Source: Corylus avellana (taxonomy: Eukaryota; Streptophyta; Magnoliopsida; Fagales; Betulaceae). From it: a stretch of 64,000 nt of DNA. Both the position numbers and the translations under genes were made by a program. Below are positions 23,290-34,003 of this stretch, piece by piece. The notes under the pieces were generated by a model, which was not told the origin of the DNA, made no database searches, and saw only the letters and a list, made by a program, of their open reading frames with translations. Every line of letters starts with the position of its first letter. The first letter of the stretch is position 1. The stretch covers positions 18,538,838 to 18,602,837 of the forward strand of contig NC_081547.1 in the NCBI RefSeq assembly GCF_901000735.1. The letters are read 5' to 3'.

Positions 23290-25293
23290 ATGGGTTATCT
23301 GGGGTTTTTTTACGTAGAAACTAAAACTTTTGAGATTAGATCGAACGTGCAAGGCGGAGTCCAGTTGGCGGAGAAGAGTCGGGGGAAAACACGAGACGTG
23401 ATTATGGCATGGCCAACCATTTTCTGGTTAGCGAGTGCATGGGACTATTTGACGAATATCGAGATCGTTCGTGACAATTGGAGGACTTTTCGCTTTGGCA
23501 GCTTTTCATACGTGATGCAGCGAAAAAAGAACTCTCATGGTAACTATCTGGAGTTATCAGAATATGGTGGGAAGGGACGGAGGAGCTTTGTGATCATACC
23601 GGAGGGGCATGAAGGGAAGGGATGGACAGATTGCCGGTCGCAACTGCAGAGACTAAAGTTGCATTTTGAGAAGAATAGCAAAGGGGTGATCAATGGGGAG
23701 GAGGCGGAGGGAAAGAGACAACCCAGTAGGGTTCCAAATGAGACAAAAGAGCTGCAACCGACGAGCGGAGGGACCATTGTGATGCCACCGGCAGGGCCAC
23801 AAAACCAGCAGAAGGAGTTTCAGAACCGGCGTTCGTATGCCGAGGCGGTGGTTGGGGAAAAAAGCACGACCGGCACCTCCGGTACACAGCCAGCCGGCGA
23901 GGGGGGGTTGAATCTTTGTAAGGAAGGCGCGCAAATCCGGGAGTTGACGAACGGAGATCACGCCATGCAACAAAAGGAAAGTCTGGCGACACACAATTTG
24001 GAGAATCTCACGAGCATTAAGGAAATTTTACTTTCCTTACAAAAACAGATATCCAGCTGTCTAGAAAAGCTGGAGCAGGGAGGTGGGAAGAAGGGGCTGG
24101 AGATGGGCTGGGGGAATAAGGAGATGGCGATGGGCTGGGGGAATACGGGGAAGGAAATCCAGATGGGCCAGAGTAAAATGGGAAATGGGCTGAAGGAATG
24201 GGCCCCAAACAGGGGGAATGAGAATAGGCTTAAGGATCAGCCCACAAGGTTACAGATTATCAATAGATATCGGAAAATATACGTTCGCCGGCATCCCATC
24301 AGAAACAGATTATGGCGTCCAAAACCGGTGATTGCAATATCGCCGGTGGATGGCCAGACCGGGACGTCGGAGCAAGAAGTGAAGGATAGTGCCACAGAAC
24401 ACACCGACGCGAGTGACCACTTCCAGCAACTGGCCAGTACAGGTGCGCCGGAGTCTGATCGGAGTGGAACGCCGAAGCAAACTACGGAGTCCATTGGCAC
24501 AGATCACGCCGGCGAGACGGAGGGACCACTTGGGCAGGCTGAAAACAAGACAGAGATGGACGAAGAAGGGACTAGAGCTGGCTCAGACGCTGCCGGCATC
24601 GCTGTCATGGCACCAGCGACGGCGATGGGAGGTATGGCGGCGTCGGGGGTGGCGGAAAAGGGGAAGACCGTCACAGATAGGGCCGAAGAGGGGAAAACAG
24701 ACTCTTTGGGAGATGTTGAAGGCTTGTGTCAGTCTGTGGCTCAGTGCCTGAATTTCTCTGACATCGCCGGGAAGCCTGCCGGAGACATACCGGAGACAGA
24801 TGAGGAAGTTGAAGGTGCGAAAATACCTGGGGAGATAGGATTGGCCGTGGAGCTATTTATGGAGCAGCCTGAAGGAGGGGAACTCGCCGGGCAGGGTTTG
24901 TTAGTGGATGAGGGGGCTGGAGCAGAAATAGAGAGGATCAGCTTAATGGAAGAAATGGGGGGGGAGGAGATATTGGATATTACACCTTTAAACATATTGG
25001 GGGTGGGAGACAACATACCTGTGTCCCCAAATTGGGTCCTAGAACGAGTGTTGAAATTTTGCCAAGATTTGGGTCTCAATTGCAATGGGCATGAGGAGGA
25101 GCTGCTGGCTCTGTTTACTATCATTGAGAACAATAGAGCAAATGGGCGAAAGGGCAGTGGACACCCGGGGATTGCTAAAGTGGGGAATCGAGGTAGTCGG
25201 GAATTAAAGCGATTGGAAAGCACAGTGAACTATGATGTGAAAGGATCGCGGAAAGAGAATGGTAAAGGGAGGGCTGGAAAATCTTGTCAATGA
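23290..25293 (+). CDS. LINE ORF1 protein
   Basis: 667 residues from the first ATG. The N-terminal 120 residues resemble the region found at the start of plant LINE ORF1 proteins (VQGGVQLAEKSRGK, NYLELSEYGGKGRRSFVIIPEG, KGW). Next come a stretch that could form a coiled coil near residues 240-265 (LTSIKEILLSLQKQISSCLEKL) and a low-complexity part with repeated MGWGN words. The C-terminal half is acidic and Gly/Ala/Glu-rich. No zinc knuckle was seen. ORF1 proteins bind LINE RNA and form the ribonucleoprotein with ORF2. Its stop TGA overlaps the ORF2 start. The frame opens 12 nt upstream of the ATG at a TTG, which I did not use. Confidence 0.85.
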   Translation: MGYLGFFYVETKTFEIRSNVQGGVQLAEKSRGKTRDVIMAWPTIFWLASAWDYLTNIEIVRDNWRTFRFGSFSYVMQRKKNSHGNYLELSEYGGKGRRSFVIIPEGHEGKGWTDCRSQLQRLKLHFEKNSKGVINGEEAEGKRQPSRVPNETKELQPTSGGTIVMPPAGPQNQQKEFQNRRSYAEAVVGEKSTTGTSGTQPAGEGGLNLCKEGAQIRELTNGDHAMQQKESLATHNLENLTSIKEILLSLQKQISSCLEKLEQGGGKKGLEMGWGNKEMAMGWGNTGKEIQMGQSKMGNGLKEWAPNRGNENRLKDQPTRLQIINRYRKIYVRRHPIRNRLWRPKPVIAISPVDGQTGTSEQEVKDSATEHTDASDHFQQLASTGAPESDRSGTPKQTTESIGTDHAGETEGPLGQAENKTEMDEEGTRAGSDAAGIAVMAPATAMGGMAASGVAEKGKTVTDRAEEGKTDSLGDVEGLCQSVAQCLNFSDIAGKPAGDIPETDEEVEGAKIPGEIGLAVELFMEQPEGGELAGQGLLVDEGAGAEIERISLMEEMGGEEILDITPLNILGVGDNIPVSPNWVLERVLKFCQDLGLNCNGHEEELLALFTIIENNRANGRKGSGHPGIAKVGNRGSRELKRLESTVNYDVKGSRKENGKGRAGKSCQ

Positions 25294-28200
25294 AGCCAAA
25301 AATAATTACTTGGAATGTACGAGGCATGAATGAGCCGGAGAAAAGAGTGAAGATTAGGCGGAGACTACGAGAGTGGAAAGCGGATATTGTGTGCTTGCAG
25401 GAGACAAAAATGGAGATCATTAATATTGAGGTGATTCGGAGTGTATGGGGGTGTAGTCATGTTGGTTGGTTGTATTTGAGAGCTACCGGTGCATCGGGAG
25501 GTATTTTGTTAATGTGGGATAGACGAGTGGTGGAGAAAGTTGAGGAATGTGTAGGGCATTTTATAGTAGCATGTGTTTTCCGAAGTGTCACGGAAAATTT
25601 TGAATGGGCTTTTGCGGGCGTGTATGGGCCAACGGACGCTAGTATCCGAAGCAACTGTTGGGATGAACTGGGAGGTGTAATTAATGTGTGGGATCGACCT
25701 TGGTGTGTGGGAGGGGATTTTAATGTCGTGCGCAGTATTGGGGAACGATTGCGGGCTACAAGACAAACCCAAGCAATGACCGAATTTGCTGATTTTATCT
25801 TCGAGCATGGGCTTATTGATCTTCCAATGGTAGGAGGGCGGATTACATGGTCTAATAGGCGTGCAGGGTCCAGACTTGACAGATTTCTGGTCTCCACAGA
25901 ATGGGAGGAACACTATCCAGATGTATGTCAAAAAAGATTGCCTAGAGTCTTATCCGATCATTTTCCAGTGTTGTTGGAGTGTGGAATTGGAAGAAGGGGT
26001 CGTCTACCTTTTAGGTTTGAAAACATGTGGCTACAAGCGGAGGGGTTTGTGGAGCAGGTCAAGAATTGGTGGAATTCCTATTTTTTTGATGGTAACCCTA
26101 GCTATGTGCTGGCCCGAAAGTTGAAAGCCTTGAAAGGGGACCTCAAAAAGTGGAATGTGGAGGTTTTTGGAGACATAGGCAAACGTAAAAAGGAGTTGGA
26201 GGAGGTTTTGGGTGGGCTGGACAGAATAATAGAAAGCAGAGAATTGACGGAGGAGGAGATACTTCGGCGAGATGAATGCTCTCAAAACTTAGAGAAGACA
26301 CTCTTACAAGAAGAAATGAGTTGGAGGCAGAAATCTAGAGCTTTGTGGCTAAAAGAGGGCGATCGGAATACGAAGTTCTTTCATAGGTTGGCAAACTCAC
26401 ACAAAAGAAACAACACAGTTGCAGCAATGATGGTGGGTGGGAGAAGGACAGAGGATCCGGCAGCTATACAAGATCATATTGTGCAGTTTTATAAAATGTT
26501 GTATTCTGAGCAGTGCCAGGAGAGACCAACCACATTATTAGATCCTCTGATAGAACATATCAACTCTATTGAGGAAGGGGAGCGGTTGTGGATGGAGAGA
26601 GATTTTGAGGAAGAGGAGATTTGGGCGGTGGTGAGGAATTTGCAGGGTGATAAGGCACCTGGACCGGATGGCTTTACCATGGCGTTTTATCAGAAATGTT
26701 GGGAGGTTATTAAGGAGGACTTGATGGCGGTTTTCAAGGAATTCCATGAAAGTGGTAAATTCGAAAAGAGCATTAATGCTACTTTTGTAGCACTTATTCC
26801 AAAAAAAGCTGGAGCGGTGGACATAAGGGATTTTCGACCTATTAGCCTGGTAAGCGGGGTGTATAAGATAATCTCAAAGGTGTTGGTTAGTCGGTTGAAT
26901 TCTGTCATGGGGAAGCTCGTGTCACATACCCAAAATGCTTTTATACCTGGCAGGCAAATTTTAGACTCTGTTTTAATGGCAAATGAATGTGTGGATAGTC
27001 GGATTCGATCTGGGGAACCAGGTATTATTTGCAAGTTAGATTTGGAGAAGGCATATGACCATGTCAATTGGGATTTTTTATTGTATATGTTGGAGAAATG
27101 TGGTTTCGGGGAACGGTGGAGAGCGTGGATCCGGCATTGTGTCTCTACTGTAAGATTTTCAGTGCTCATTAATGGAACACCGACAGATTTTTTTGGTAGT
27201 TCTCGGGGAGTGAGACAAGGGGATCCTTTGTCCCCTTTGTTATTTGTGTTGGTGATGGAGGCGTTTAGTAGGATGATGAAGGCAATGGCGGAGAGAGAGC
27301 TTATGGCTGGCTTCTCAGTGGGTTCGCAGCTTAATGAGGTAATGGAAGTGTCGCATTTACTCTTTGCTGATGATACTATTATTTTTTGTGAGCCAAAGAT
27401 GGAACAACTTCGGAATTTGCGATGTTTGTTGTTGTGTTTTGAAGCGGTTGCAGGGTTGAAAATAAATTTATCAAAGTCTGTAATTGCGCCTATTGGTATG
27501 GTGGAAGATGTAGAAGGATTGGCAAATATACTTGGTTGTGGTGTGGATTCTATACCATTTATATATTTGGGATTGCCTTTGGGGGCTCATAGTAAGGACC
27601 CTGCTATATGGAATAAGGTTATAGAGAAGATGGAGATGAAATTGGCGGGGTGGAAGCGAATGTATTTATCCAAGGGGGGGCGAATAACGTTGATCAAGAG
27701 TACGCTATCTAGTATACCCACATACTATTTATCGTTGTTTCAAATCCCAGTGAATGTGGCGAAACGGCTCGAAAAAATGCAAAGAGATTTTCTATGGGGA
27801 GGTGTCGGAGATGAGTTCAAATTCCATTTGGTCCGATGGTCCAACATTTGTATGCCTGTGGAGGCGGGGGGATTAGGGGTAAAGAATTTGACACAATTTA
27901 ATCGAGCCTTATTGGGTAAATGGTTGTGGAGATTTGCATTTGAAAGAGATGCATGGTGGAGGAAATTAGTGGAGACAAAATATGAGGTGATGAGGGGTGA
28001 TTGGTGTACCAAGGAGGTAAGAGGGTCATATGGGGTGGGATTGTGGAAAAGTATCCGAAAGGGATGGGATGAGTTTCAGCAACATGTGCGATTTGAGGTA
28101 GGAAACGGGTCTCGTGTGTTGTTTTGGAAGGATGTGTGGTGTGGGGAGGCATCACTACAGTATTTGTTTCCTGCTTTATTCAATATTGCATGTGAAAAGG

Positions 28201-28949
28201 AGGCATGGGTAGAGGAGAATATGGAGAGGGTAAATGGAGCTATCTATTGGAATGTTCGATTTATTCGACATGTCCATGATTGGGAATTGGAAGAGGTTTC
28301 GAGATTCTTCGAATTGTTGTATTCCCAACAAGTGAGGCAAGGTGGGGTAGATAAAATTTGTTGGATGCCTTCAAAGAGGAAAATTTTTGAGGTGAAGTCT
28401 TTCTACAAGGTGAAAATAAATTCAGCCCCAGTGGATGGTCCATGGAAACTTATTTGGAAGAGTAAAGCTCCACCGAGGGTGGCTTTTTTCGTATGGACGG
28501 CAGTTATGGGGAAAATTCTAACATTGGACAACCTACGGAAGAAGAACATCATTGTGACGGAATGGTGTTGTATGTGCAAGAAGAGTGGCGAATCTATTGA
28601 TCACCTTTTAGTGCATTGCGAAACTGCTGTTGAGGTATGGAACATGATTCTCCAACTCTTTGGTATAACGTGGGTGATGCCTGGGAGTTTGAAGGAATGC
28701 TTGGGGAGTTGGGGAGGGCAAAGGGGAAAGCGGACAGTCATGTACATTTGGAGGATGGCTCCTTTGTGTGTAATGTGGTCATTATGGAGAGAAAGGAATG
28801 CGCGGAGCTTTGAGGATCGTGAAATGGGAATTATAGAATTGAAGAAAAGGGTGATCCAAACACTCTACTCTTGGAGGGTCATGGGGTTTTCTTCGCAAGC
28901 TACAACGCTTACGGAGTTTATCGATCTATGTGCGTCTTTTTCAGTTTGA
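25290..28949 (+). CDS. LINE ORF2: endonuclease and reverse transcriptase
   Basis: 1219 residues without a stop or frameshift. An AP-type endonuclease occupies about the first 230 residues (ITWNVRGMN, LQETK, GGDFNVV, SDHFPVLL). The reverse transcriptase follows at about 450-720 (GDKAPGPDGF, FRPISLVSGVYKIISKVL, KLDLEKAYDHVNW, GVRQGDPLSPLLF and the catalytic LLFADDTIIF). A C-terminal zinc-binding region (WCCMCKKSGESIDHLLVHC) lies near residue 1090. This enzyme nicks target DNA and copies LINE RNA at the nick. There is no RNase H domain. All key residues are present, so it could be active. Confidence 0.95.
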   Translation: MKPKIITWNVRGMNEPEKRVKIRRRLREWKADIVCLQETKMEIINIEVIRSVWGCSHVGWLYLRATGASGGILLMWDRRVVEKVEECVGHFIVACVFRSVTENFEWAFAGVYGPTDASIRSNCWDELGGVINVWDRPWCVGGDFNVVRSIGERLRATRQTQAMTEFADFIFEHGLIDLPMVGGRITWSNRRAGSRLDRFLVSTEWEEHYPDVCQKRLPRVLSDHFPVLLECGIGRRGRLPFRFENMWLQAEGFVEQVKNWWNSYFFDGNPSYVLARKLKALKGDLKKWNVEVFGDIGKRKKELEEVLGGLDRIIESRELTEEEILRRDECSQNLEKTLLQEEMSWRQKSRALWLKEGDRNTKFFHRLANSHKRNNTVAAMMVGGRRTEDPAAIQDHIVQFYKMLYSEQCQERPTTLLDPLIEHINSIEEGERLWMERDFEEEEIWAVVRNLQGDKAPGPDGFTMAFYQKCWEVIKEDLMAVFKEFHESGKFEKSINATFVALIPKKAGAVDIRDFRPISLVSGVYKIISKVLVSRLNSVMGKLVSHTQNAFIPGRQILDSVLMANECVDSRIRSGEPGIICKLDLEKAYDHVNWDFLLYMLEKCGFGERWRAWIRHCVSTVRFSVLINGTPTDFFGSSRGVRQGDPLSPLLFVLVMEAFSRMMKAMAERELMAGFSVGSQLNEVMEVSHLLFADDTIIFCEPKMEQLRNLRCLLLCFEAVAGLKINLSKSVIAPIGMVEDVEGLANILGCGVDSIPFIYLGLPLGAHSKDPAIWNKVIEKMEMKLAGWKRMYLSKGGRITLIKSTLSSIPTYYLSLFQIPVNVAKRLEKMQRDFLWGGVGDEFKFHLVRWSNICMPVEAGGLGVKNLTQFNRALLGKWLWRFAFERDAWWRKLVETKYEVMRGDWCTKEVRGSYGVGLWKSIRKGWDEFQQHVRFEVGNGSRVLFWKDVWCGEASLQYLFPALFNIACEKEAWVEENMERVNGAIYWNVRFIRHVHDWELEEVSRFFELLYSQQVRQGGVDKICWMPSKRKIFEVKSFYKVKINSAPVDGPWKLIWKSKAPPRVAFFVWTAVMGKILTLDNLRKKNIIVTEWCCMCKKSGESIDHLLVHCETAVEVWNMILQLFGITWVMPGSLKECLGSWGGQRGKRTVMYIWRMAPLCVMWSLWRERNARSFEDREMGIIELKKRVIQTLYSWRVMGFSSQATTLTEFIDLCASFSV

Positions 28950-29157
28950 AGCTCGTGTAGTGGGCTCTTTTGTATACTTCCTGTGTACATGGGTTGCGCC
29001 CCTTGCGCTTTTTATATAATGCCTTTTACTTATCAAAAAAAAATTAAAATGTGAAATTGATTACGTTTTCAAGTGGGACTGTGGGAGTGATTGACTGATT
29101 GACTATCTTAGGCTGGTTTTTACTTTCTGATGATTATGATGTGTGGTTTTCTTGCAG

Positions 29158-30518
29158 GTATCGTGGAAAAAGGATGAGGATAGACTATTTTGTAGTTTCA
29201 GAGAAACTCAAAGATAGGATTGTTGCATGTGAGATACATGGGAAAGGGATTGAATTACAAGGTGCATCTTATTTCATTTTGAGTAATACTCTTGTTTTTT
29301 GGGAGTGTGTGTAATTCATACTTGAAACTAGTAGTAGAAATATAGCTAAATTTAGAAAAATCATTTCATTGCCGGTTCAAACCACACTCCCCTTTTATGT
29401 TAGTTTTAGAGGGCTCTTGAGTAATTTCCAGAGTGCAACAATGTGGGAGATAATTCCACCATGTTTAATGTTGTGTTTCAGGAGAAAAAGAAATTATTAA
29501 AGTTTTAAAGGGTGTGAGTGAGAGATAGTAGTGGAGATAAAGACCTTTTTCTTTTTGACCGGCTTCAATGGAATGGCCTATCATCCTAGCTGCATATGAT
29601 TGTTTACATATTTCTGATTTTCCTGATTTTCTTGATCTTTTGTCCTTTTCATGTTAGGTGTTTCTTTTGTATACTTTTTTTGTACTTGGGTTGCATCCTT
29701 TCGCTCTAAATAAACTTCGATTACTTATAAAATAATAATAATAATAATAATAATATAAACACCAAAGTGCCAGTTGTTCGAGACCTTGGCACTGCAGGTC
29801 TCTGAATGACTATATCCAGTCTTCAAATGGCTAACCAACAATAAATGGGGGTATGCTCAACCATTTTCCTTCATCTTATAGATGAATCATGGCTGAAGAT
29901 GCCATACCATTTTGGCAATGTCATGCATTTAAAAGCATGGTCAGTTAGAAACATTCCCTCAACTGGTTGCTGTTGGAGACCACGACACCTCATGACTGCA
30001 TCAACTGTCTTCACATGGCTTACCAACAAGGAATTCTGGTTGCTCAACCATTTTTCTTCATCTTATGGGTGAACCATTGCTCATTATGCAGAGGATGTTG
30101 ATGATGTTATCTGTTCCACATGCGTACTTACCTATATCACTGTTTGTGTTTTCTTTTTTCTTTTGGGTTGGGAGGGGGGTGAATTCAGGTACAGTTTCGG
30201 TCTCTTTATATATTTTAGGTTGTTAAATGAGTTCAATTGGTCATGCATAGATTCAGTGTGGTGTGAGTACGTGCTGCTTTGGTTTTTTTTTTTTCCATCA
30301 AATGTTGGAGCTTTATTTTCTACAATGGTGCCACTTGAAAATGAGGGATGTTGTGATTTCTTGCTGTGTCAACCCCTACATTTTCTCTTGTAGGATACAA
30401 GATATCTGACATTACTCTTAAACTCTTGGCAGGTTTTTATGGAAGCGATCATTGCCCCATTACATTTGAGCTTTCACAAGCATGTCCCAACGCCAAGCAT
30501 GGCGAAGCTTCCGTGTAG
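29158..30518 (+). CDS. APE1L: AP endonuclease, last two exons only
   Basis: Exons 29158-29261 and 30433-30518 have proper splice sites (TTGCAG acceptor, G|GTGCAT donor, TTGGCAG acceptor) and share one frame. They read RGKRMRIDYFVVSEKLKDRI and GFYGSDHCPITFELSQ, the C-terminal end of exonuclease III-type AP endonucleases, with the catalytic His in SDHCP. These enzymes cut DNA 5' to abasic sites in base excision repair. The upstream exons with the other catalytic residues are missing: left of the LINE lies HISN8 instead. The APE1L call rests on the C-terminal match and on REF6 lying next downstream, as I recall for Arabidopsis At3g48425/At3g48430. Another ExoIII-family gene is possible. Confidence 0.78.
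29560..29755 (+). mobile_element. LINE 3' end with AAT-repeat tail in the APE1L intron
   Basis: TTGTATACTTTTTTTGTAC ... GGGTTGCATCCTTTCGCTC ... TTACTTATAAA matches the 3' end of the intact LINE and ends in an AAT microsatellite (29731-29752). The 5' boundary is not clear. Confidence 0.65.
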
Positions 30519-32612
30519 AAGTTTGTATGTGCCCCGTTTTAAAGATGCTGCCATTCTCAACAAGAAGCCTTCTTGGTGAATGTATCAAATGGCAACCTCT
30601 GAGGTAGTTTTTTGTGATGCTTCTCTTATATTTGTAGCTAAGGACCAACTAGAGATGCACATGGCAGCTATTACATTAATTGGGAATGCTGGTTTTACTG
30701 TGTTAATATGATAAAAGTGGAACTTGGTCCAACTCTGCCCCGTGTCCCCCATAATTAGGAAAGTAAATGGGACAAAAGTTTAAAAAAAAAGAAAGGAAAT
30801 GCGTGAGACATGAACATGGACGTCATCTAAAATGTTAAACACCAGAACAAAAAAAGAAGTTGAGAAGATTTGATGGTCCGAACCATGTTGGATGTGGTCT
30901 CAGGCCATATGGGTCTTTTCATGAGCATCTTTAACGTCTACTCTGAAACTTTGACTAAATTTCTTTTGGGGTCACTAAATTACTAAAGTGAAAGAGTTTC
31001 TTTAGGAAAATGTTTGGGGTATTACAGTATTTACCACAATTCCTTACAAACTTGCGGCGATACTCATGGCATTTGCTACATTAGCCACATATTTGCCACG
31101 TCAGCCACACAACCCTAGCCCTCTTCCATCTTGAGACCTTGCCACCTTTAACTACCATTGTCCACACTGAGCGAACGCTATGAGTTTCCATGAGTCGATG
31201 ACCAGACTCACGGTTTGGCTGTGGGTGTCGATATATATTTGTTTGTTCTCCATTTTCACAATGAAATCAGTGTCCAAGTGAGGAGGAAGGGACAAGGTGG
31301 TTGCCATTGTCTGTGCAGGTGTGGAGGCAGCACCGTAGGAGGCAAACTAAGGCGGTAGAGTTTAAGCTCTGGTGCCGTGTGGATTATCAAGTCAGTTTGG
31401 TAGTTGGTGTGATAAGCTACGTAAACTATTATGTCAGTTTGTAAAGAGCTTGTACTAAAAGCAGTACTCCTAGTAACACCTTTTTTTTAACAAAAAAAAA
31501 AAAACGTTTTTTTAATACCTCTTGGTAGCCAAACAAAAGCTAATGTTATATACTATTTTTTTATTCTTCTCCTATCCCTCAATACTAATATAGCAATATC
31601 AACTAACTCTTGGATTTTTTATTTTATTTTTTATTTTTATATAATTACTAATAATGACTGATTTAATGATTGGTTGAAATTCTACATTAGCCTTCTGAGA
31701 TAGTTGTTGAATAAAAATGTATTATATAATAGAGTAATGAGAGACATCACCCTTGTATCCACTTAAAATTGATGTGGTTTTTTAAATTATCATTGGTTTT
31801 ATAATTTTAAAAGCTATATCAATTTTAAATGGACAAAAAAAATAAAAATAAAATAAAATAAACAAGAATAACATCTATCGTTGGAATATCTTTGAATTTT
31901 ATGGTTTATGTATTTGTAATACAGTTATATTGGGGTTCGCTTTTGGTGGGACCAATTGCATGAGCTACGTGACATGAGGAAAAAGATGGCATCTCGTTAT
32001 CATTGGTGGTGGGTGGCCGTTGTGGAATCTAATGATTGCAAAAATCTGCTTTGTTGCCTTTGTAGTAGTATTTTATAAATATTCTAATGAGTAAATAGTT
32101 TATACAACTTTTTTCTCTAAAAAAAAAAAAAATAAAATTAACAATAATAATACATGTAGTGATGAAGCTATATTTGGTACTTCCCCTCTCTCTCCCCCTA
32201 TGTGTGCTTTAATCAGCTTGGATTAATGCAATAACAAATAGCTCATGTGGAAGGAAACTCTTATGTGGGGTCTAGACCAAAACAGATGCTCAGGTCTTTA
32301 GTTTTAAGAAGACTAACGTTATTTTTTACATTTATTTTATATTGGTTGATGTAACGTATTTCACGTAACTTTTATTTATTTAAGTAATCGACGTTATTCT
32401 TTAATTAGGGAACAGATGAACAAGAAATTGGATAAGCTACTTATAGGCAAATATCCAATATCAGATGATTGCATTTTTTCTTTTGGTGGGATTCATGGGC
32501 GAAACTAGGGGTATTTAGTCTCCTGTTTTGAAAATTAATTCTCATTTATGGGCCTTAAAATTAGATTTAACCCCTCAATCAAGGTCCCCCCATTAATCTT
32601 TTACAATTGTCC
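30519..32612. other. Intergenic DNA downstream of APE1L
   Basis: This begins with the probable APE1L 3' untranslated region. The rest is AT-rich with several A runs and no gene-like frame or clear terminal repeat. Confidence 0.5.
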
Positions 32613-32626
32613 AACAATGCTAATAT

Positions 32627-32738
32627 AATGTCCCCAAGAGGTAGTTCAATCGGCTGGGACCACGCTTAATGAAGCAAAGATCACTAGTTCGAATCTCCCT
32701 CCCCCCTCTTGTGCGGTCCGTGCAGACATGTCAAAAAA
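32627..32738 (+). mobile_element. tRNA-derived SINE with 14-bp target duplication
   Basis: The head has a box A-like GTAGTTCAATCGGCTGG and, about 45 bases on, a box B-like AGTTCGAATC, the internal polymerase III promoter of tRNA-derived SINEs. It ends in a run of A. Identical AACAATGCTAATAT copies flank it at 32613-32626 and 32739-32752. The fold lacks a full acceptor stem, so it is not a tRNA gene. Confidence 0.85.
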
Positions 32739-33179
32739 AACAATGCTAATATGACACTCTCAACTAACTTTTAGATTAATTATTTTGAAATAACAAACAA
32801 AAAAAATTAAATGGTTGATTGGGAGTACAACATTGGGAATTGGCAGACAAGTGGAGCACTGGCAATAGCTTCCCTTTGATTTTTCCTAAGTTTAGAGAGC
32901 AAAATTACTTCTTGCTTCCCGAGCCAAATATACTTCCTAGTAGCTATCCTAAAGCTGCTTCTTTTCCCTACATATAGGGAAAATCTAAAAAAAAATCACA
33001 AAAACTCATCTACAACAGCTTTCTTATATCTTCCTTATAAATTAGGATTGCTACAGTTGGACCTAGCAGTCTACATGGTTTATTATAATTATAAAATGAC
33101 ATTCTCTCTCCTATCACACTCCCTATGCAAAATAAATGAATATAAAAATAAAAAAAGTAAAAATATAATATTTTAATGT

Positions 33180-33537
33180 TAGAACATTCCCAACAACTTC
33201 CTCATCATTTTTCTTAAATTTAAAGATTAAAACTACTTTTGATTTCTCTATCTAAATACACTCCACAATAGCTTTCCTTAACACTTCCTTATATCATTAA
33301 AATAATATGTTTTTTACTTTTGTGATGTGAGAGGAGAGAGAATCAAATTTTTTATATTTTAATAAGCATAAGGATTGCTACAGTTGAACCCAATACACTG
33401 GGTTCCACTATCGTTATCCTAATATTTCGGGCTCATTTAGGGACTCTGCTGTGGGTGGATTTTTGTGACATTTTCGACATTTTTCTTAAACTTAGGAAAA
33501 TGAACCACATATAGAGGAGCTGTTGTGAATGCTCTTA
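33180..33537. mobile_element. MITE-like element with long diverged inverted ends
   Basis: The left end AGAACATTCCCAACAACTTC is mirrored at the right end by AGAGCATTCACAACAGCTCC on the opposite strand, and the similarity extends inward about 45 bp. The core is AT-rich and non-coding. A related diverged stretch precedes it at about 32853-33080. Confidence 0.5.
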
Positions 33538-34003
33538 TACGGTGTCTATTGCTAGTGCTCGATAAAAATATAGTATCGCTCCTACATTTAATATGAGAAT
33601 ATTGAGCCAAAAAAAATATTAAAATATCTTAAAACCACATCCTCCTTGTTTGACAAAATTAGAGCCATAAAACATGTGCTGCCTACTTCTCCAACAATCT
33701 CTTGGCATTTGAATTATTAATCATTACACTAAACTAATACTTTTCAAAACAAATCATAAAAGTCTTTTAAAAAAAAATAAAACACAAAATATTTCTCAAA
33801 AAAAAAATAAATATTTTACGTTTTATTTTTCAAGTGTGAAGATTGTCTATATATATATTCAAGTGTCAAGGTTGCTGGTTGCATGTATAAAAAAAAAGAA
33901 AAAAAAAATTTAAAAACTTCTAAACAAAAGTTGATGTGGTGGCCACCTGATCCTGATGTTGGCGGTCACTACGATGGTCGTTAATCTAACAGTTAATGTG
34001 AGG

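Larger units (their letters stand above)
23251..29043 (+). mobile_element. LINE with two open reading frames, apparently intact coding part
   Basis: ORF1 (23290-25293) and ORF2 (25290-28949) are both open. ORF2 is followed by a 94-bp 3' end with CCCCTTGCGC ... TTACTTATC and a short A tail (29035-29043). At most 39 bp precede ORF1, so most of any 5' untranslated region is missing. I could not find a convincing target duplication: the left flank is HISN8 intron 11 and the right flank is an APE1L intron, so the two sides do not belong to the same locus. Related 3' ends are scattered through the window, so the family has been active in this genome. Confidence 0.93.

Noticed and set aside
23265..29065. 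Target duplication around the intact LINE
   Set aside because: TTGAATTTTGATTAG on the left and GTGAAATTGATTACG on the right are only loosely similar, and the flanks belong to different genes.
32640..32700. tRNA-like sequence with box A and box B
   Set aside because: No complete cloverleaf or acceptor stem, an A tail and a 14-bp target duplication: it is a SINE, not a tRNA gene.
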